Shown here one piece after another: positions 24,549-27,259 of a DNA stretch of 27,259 nt. The stretch is taken from the NCBI GenBank assembly GCA_938023705.1, contig CALJDJ010000065.1, forward strand, positions 1 through 27,259. Reading direction: 5' to 3'. The notes under the pieces are model-generated. The model had not been told where the DNA came from, did no database searches, and saw only the letters and a program-made list of their open reading frames with translations. Source of the stretch: an uncultured Collinsella sp. (lineage in GTDB: Bacteria; Actinomycetota; Coriobacteriia; Coriobacteriales; Coriobacteriaceae). Position 1 is the stretch's first letter. Every line of letters begins with the position of its first letter. The position numbers were made by a program, and so were the translations under genes.

Positions 24549-25433
24549 TTACGAACGCTTGCCGGCAAAGCGCAGCGCCAGCGATTGCAGGCTGGTGGCG
24601 GCCAGGTTGTTGGTGCAGTCGGGGTCGCAGCCTTCCAGCCACACGTACACATCCACGCGCACGGGCGTGCTGCGGTTGGTGCCCTTGGCAGCGGCGGGCA
24701 GGCTGCAGATCTTGGTCGTGGCCTCCTTGAGGCCCACGATGCCGGTATCTTCGTTGTAATCGCAGAAGTTTGCGCTGGTCAGCTGGTCAAAATGGACCGT
24801 GGCACCATCGGAGCGAGTGCTGTCGAGCACTAGGTGGTCCTGCTCGCTTTCGCCGGCATCCTTGCCGTCGAGCGTGTTGTAGCGCGCCTGGGGATTGCGC
24901 TCGCTCGAGACCTCAAAGATGTACTGGCCAGTTACGGTGTCACTCTTGCCTGGGGCATAGGCTACCAGCCCCACGCGCAGCGCGGTGGAGATGGGGTTTG
25001 CCGGGTCCTGTTCGGTAAAGTCGATACCCGACAGGTACACGTCGGTCGCGGCCGAGTTGGTGGCCAGGTACAGGGAGGTCTTGTAGTAGTCGGAATGTTC
25101 GGCGGCGCCAAACATGCTGGCAAAGAGCGAGTCCTGGGTGGTTCCGCCGGTAAAACCCGTTACCTTTTGGAAGCCGTTGAGCACGTTGTCGGTCGAGACG
25201 GGATCGAGCAGGCCCGAAAAGCTCAGGCCGGCGTTGGTCTTGTACTCGCCGTCGTATTCGTTGGAGATGAGGAAGGTCACGCCCGTGCCCGCGGCCATCT
25301 TGACGTCGGTGATATGGCGGTTGGCGTTGTAGATGTACCAGGCATACGTTACGGCTCCGGCAGCAGCAAGGGCCACCAGCAACGTGGCGAGCATGCGATT
25401 GAACTGTTTTCGCAGCGAGCGCGCGTCTGACAT
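24549..25433 (-). CDS. SipW-dependent secreted protein A
   Basis: 294 residues from the ATG at 25433 (MSDARSLRKQF), with GGGGGAGGGG immediately upstream, the strongest ribosome binding site of the operon. Membrane segment about 14-33 ends GAVTYAWYIYNAN. Shared blocks are LDPVSTDNVLNGF, YYKTSLYLATN, ISTALRVGLVAYAP, and at the end VWLEGCDPDCTNNL. First gene of the operon, so probably the most abundant product and the best candidate for a main fibre subunit; that role is inference. Confidence 0.82.
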   Translation of the reverse strand: MSDARSLRKQFNRMLATLLVALAAAGAVTYAWYIYNANRHITDVKMAAGTGVTFLISNEYDGEYKTNAGLSFSGLLDPVSTDNVLNGFQKVTGFTGGTTQDSLFASMFGAAEHSDYYKTSLYLATNSAATDVYLSGIDFTEQDPANPISTALRVGLVAYAPGKSDTVTGQYIFEVSSERNPQARYNTLDGKDAGESEQDHLVLDSTRSDGATVHFDQLTSANFCDYNEDTGIVGLKEATTKICSLPAAAKGTNRSTPVRVDVYVWLEGCDPDCTNNLAATSLQSLALRFAGKRS

Positions 25434-25493
25434 GCCCCTCCCCCAGATGCCGTGTTGTAAACTACCTGGACACCATTTGCCCATAATGGAATT

Positions 25494-25499
25494 ATTTTA
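25494..25499 (-). promoter_or_regulatory. Possible -10 of the eight-gene operon
   Basis: TAAAAT within an AT-rich patch about 60 bases before the first start codon. No good -35 is found at 16-18 bases, so an activator or an alternative sigma factor may be involved. The stretch 25434-25605 is otherwise featureless to me. Confidence 0.25.
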
Positions 25500-25605
25500 C
25501 GCGAACGTGCAGTTCATCGGGGGTACAAACGTGACTTTCCGCGTGCTGTTCGCGCTGCATCGGGGCGGACAGGGTCGCAAATCGCCGCTTTTTAAAAAAT
25601 AGTTC

Positions 25606-25634
25606 TTGCCACTGGGCGGGAGCTCCGTTATATT
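25606..25634 (+). promoter_or_regulatory. Promoter of tRNA-Val
   Basis: TTGCCA (25606-25611), 17-base spacer, TATATT (25629-25634): a good sigma-A promoter about 30 bases before the tRNA. Confidence 0.7.
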
Positions 25635-25663
25635 ATTCCCTGCGCACTCGCGCACCCTTGATC

Positions 25664-25738
25664 GGGCGTTTAGCTCAGGGGGAGAGCGCTTCCCTGACAC
25701 GGAAGAGGTCAGAAGTTCAAATCTTCTAACGCCCACCA
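25664..25738 (+). tRNA. tRNA-Val (anticodon GAC)
   Basis: The 75-base cloverleaf has acceptor GGGCGTT/AACGCCC, D stem GCTC/GAGC, anticodon stem CTTCC/GGAAG with loop CTGACAC (anticodon GAC), T stem AGAAG/CTTCT with loop TTCAAAT, and an encoded CCA end. It reads GUC and GUU codons. It has its own promoter and terminator. Confidence 0.97.
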
Positions 25739-25746
25739 AATGTTCG

Positions 25747-25782
25747 CAGCTCAGAGGCTTCGCTTCTGAGCTGTTTTGTTTT
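25747..25782 (+). terminator. Rho-independent terminator of tRNA-Val
   Basis: Arms CAGCTCAGA and TCTGAGCTG with a 9-base connecting loop, followed by TTTTGTTTT, nine bases after the tRNA. Confidence 0.92.
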
Positions 25783-25871
25783 ACGCCGCCAAGCCAAAAG
25801 GACGCTGCGGTACCCAAAGCGCCCAAACAGCCCCGGTGATTGCCCCGATCAGGCGCGGATGGGTCTCGCAG

Positions 25872-26090
25872 CCATATATAAATAGCCCCCCTATAAATTG
25901 AGGTTTAATACTTTTCCCGAGAAGTGAACGAGCTTATTTGGACCCCCGGAGCATCCACACTTTTTGACGTTAAAACCGCAGGATTCCAGCAGCAAAACCG
26001 CAGGAAACAAGCCCCTAAAAGTGTCGATGTTTCGGGGGTCCATTCTGACTCGTTCACTTCTCGGGAAAAGTATTAAACCTGGATATATGG
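25872..26090. mobile_element. Large nested inverted-repeat element, MITE-like
   Basis: Perfect 32-bp arms at 25901-25932 and 26049-26080, reading AGGTTTAATACTTTTC at the outer end. Further pairs inside are 25940-25948 with 26033-26041 (GGACCCCCG/CGGGGGTCC) and 25957-25964 with 26017-26024 (ACACTTTT/AAAAGTGT). CCATATAT/ATATATGG at 25872-25879 and 26083-26090 flank the arms. The centre has a 12-base direct repeat, AAAACCGCAGGA, at 25972-25983 and 25994-26005. No transposase and no credible gene. It fills most of the 337-base gap 25783-26119. A non-autonomous transposable element or a structured RNA is possible; mobility is not shown. Confidence 0.6.
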
Positions 26091-26119
26091 CCGCTAATTC
26101 TAACCCCCTGCTACCGCCC

Positions 26120-27259
26120 CTACCAATACTGATGCGCATCGATAACGGCTTGCCAGAGCCAAAATCGCTTCGTTTCGGCACGCGCGTTGGCAAAATATCG
26201 CTGCTCTGCACTCATCGCCTTGTTAAAGATGGGGCGCTTATTCCGATGCAGCTTGCGTCGGATGCGTTCGCACAGCCGAACGAGCTTTTCGTAGTCATTT
26301 GCTTGGTCGGTTGTCACGGTAAAATACGCTACCCCCTCAAGCAGTTCCAACTCGTTGCGGCGCTCGGCATCCTTGTGGATCTTCTCGCGGCCGTCATGAA
26401 TGGCATCGCTGTCGTAGTCGACCATCGCGGTCAGTACCTCTGGCAGCAGCCCGGCCTTTACTTTATCCCTGCCCACCTCGACTTTAGCCGTAAGCGTAAT
26501 GTCGGGCGTGCGCTCCAACACGCGCAGTTTGCGCTCGCGCCCATCGTTGAGTCCATCGCGAATGAAAGCCTTCTTGTTGAGCTCGGCCTTGCCCAATGCA
26601 TACCCGCCGTAGCGCGCAGGCAGCGACATAAACATGCACAGCCCCGACTCCCTCGGAGAGCGCGATCCCTCGATCACATACGCAAGCAGCGCCTTTGCCT
26701 TCGCGAGACCCCTTACCTTTGGGGACGCCTCGATATACGCCGCAATGAGCTCCTTCGTCGTGAGCCTGCCATCGCGCATGCCCCCATCCCTGCTTGTCAC
26801 CCCGCCGGGAGCAAGGTTGTCCAGCCGATAGTCCGATGTCATGGCATAGCCGGCATAGATGGCCTCGGCTGCAGAGCCGTCGTGCGCAGCCTGCACAAAC
26901 GCCAGCTCGGGAGCGCACACGTACGCATCCAGGCCGCCCATCCAGTGGCCCAGCGAGATAAACGAACCCGCCGGGAGCTCGTTGGTGCAGAGATGCGTCT
27001 TAACATGTTTGCTCCGCCGACGGTCGGCGCGCGACGGCACCAGCAAATCCAGCGTTTCGACCCCTAAATCATAGCGATCGATAAACTCCTGCGCCTCTTG
27101 GTCCAAGAGCGCGCAGGCGCCCGCAATCGACACGACCTCTGGTTCCGAATCCCCAAATCGAGGGTTCGGAATGTGCGCCAAAAGCGCCAACGCAGCGTTA
27201 TGTGAGGTAGCGCGCAGAGATGTGGTGTAAGAGGCGGGGAATGCCCCGCCTCCGCCCTT
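26120..27259 (-). CDS. AbiEi/DUF559-like protein, paralogue of the first gene, 5' end beyond the window
   Basis: The frame is open to the window edge; the first possible start inside is TTG at 27190, without a ribosome binding site. Aligned to the paralogue at 149-1222, SHNAALALLAHIPNP (just upstream of that TTG) matches CGQSAFYYHCIPPQV with the same spacing to the next block, so the true start is likely further out and the end repeat may be coding here. Shared blocks are LPAGSF, CAPELAFVQAA (the TSPE-type helix), then a C-terminal AMVDYDSDAIHDG that replaces ILECQGRSAHDG. The change of the Glu-x-x-Gly core to Asp-x-Asp may mean altered or lost nuclease activity. No toxin gene is adjacent. 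Confidence 0.7.
   Translation of the reverse strand, partial: KGGGGAFPASYTTSLRATSHNAALALLAHIPNPRFGDSEPEVVSIAGACALLDQEAQEFIDRYDLGVETLDLLVPSRADRRRSKHVKTHLCTNELPAGSFISLGHWMGGLDAYVCAPELAFVQAAHDGSAAEAIYAGYAMTSDYRLDNLAPGGVTSRDGGMRDGRLTTKELIAAYIEASPKVRGLAKAKALLAYVIEGSRSPRESGLCMFMSLPARYGGYALGKAELNKKAFIRDGLNDGRERKLRVLERTPDITLTAKVEVGRDKVKAGLLPEVLTAMVDYDSDAIHDGREKIHKDAERRNELELLEGVAYFTVTTDQANDYEKLVRLCERIRRKLHRNKRPIFNKAMSAEQRYFANARAETKRFWLWQAVIDAHQYW
27206..27259. repeat. Right copy of 54-bp inverted end repeat
   Basis: Exact reverse complement of positions 2-55, including the GAGGCGGGG/CCCCGCCTC palindrome (here with loop AATG). It lies at the very edge of the window and within the open frame of the leftward gene. 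Confidence 0.85.

Noticed and set aside
25664..26119. Integrase attachment site at the tRNA-Val 3' end
   Set aside because: No second copy of the tRNA 3' end and no integrase gene were seen in the window.
25891..26211. Small minus-strand open frame over the inverted-repeat element
   Set aside because: It is dictated by the repeat arms and the tail of the neighbouring gene; no convincing ribosome binding site. A recurring annotated peptide in other genomes would be a by-product of the repeat.
25964..27067. Plus-strand open frame of 367 codons
   Set aside because: It starts inside the inverted-repeat element and runs antisense to the AbiEi-like gene; no motif.
1..27259. CRISPR array
   Set aside because: No regularly spaced direct repeats. 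The only tandem repeat is the 18-bp coding repeat in cbiM, and the others are palindromes.

Overview
The window reads as chromosomal DNA of a GC-rich Coriobacteriia, most likely Collinsella or a close relative. The basis is GC-rich codon use, a tRNA-Phe-type T-box in front of pheS-pheT, an N-terminally M/His-starting CbiM fused to its small-subunit region, and multigene families that I associate with this group. The genus is inference. No plasmid or phage genes were seen. The ends are unusual: the first 55 bases and the last 54 bases are the same sequence in inverted orientation. The window may therefore be a whole assembly contig bounded by a repeat.

Layout. (1) 1-1222: the end repeat and an AbiEi/DUF559-like nuclease-fold protein. 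(2) 1219-2067: a zinc-dependent phospholipase C-family protein, convergent with the first gene. (3) 2146-4983: an ECF-type nickel/cobalt importer, cbiM-cbiQ-cbiO, behind a promoter whose start overlaps a near-perfect NikR-type operator. (4) 5220-9335: pheS-pheT on the minus strand behind a T-box riboswitch with a recognisable promoter, Stem I, specifier, T-box motif and terminator. (5) 9439-12635: a plus-strand M32 carboxypeptidase and a convergent glmM, separated by a dense cluster of terminators and palindromic repeats. (6) 12719-16197: a DUF4012 membrane protein and an EamA-type transporter. (7) 16323-25433: an eight-gene minus-strand operon. (8) 25606-26090: tRNA-Val(GAC) with promoter and terminator, then a large inverted-repeat element. 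(9) 26120-27259: a second AbiEi/DUF559-like protein, paralogous to the first and pointing inward, running off the window edge.

The most interesting region is the eight-gene operon. Read 5'->3' on the minus strand, it encodes four secreted or membrane-anchored proteins with SipW-type (TasA/camelysin-like) signal segments. These are followed by a SipW-type Ser/His signal peptidase, a membrane-anchored McrB-like AAA+ ATPase, a DUF2357 (McrC-like) protein whose expected nuclease region is replaced by about 340 residues of Ala/Glu-rich coiled coil, and a second SipW-type signal peptidase. Overlapping stop/start codons and very short gaps tie them together. My inference is a surface-fibre or surface-protein export machine in which an McrBC-derived AAA+/DUF2357 pair works at the inner face of the membrane with two dedicated signal peptidases. 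I know of no named system of this make-up.

The other genes are mostly housekeeping: aminoacylation of tRNA-Phe, peptidoglycan precursor synthesis (GlmM), metal import and peptide turnover.
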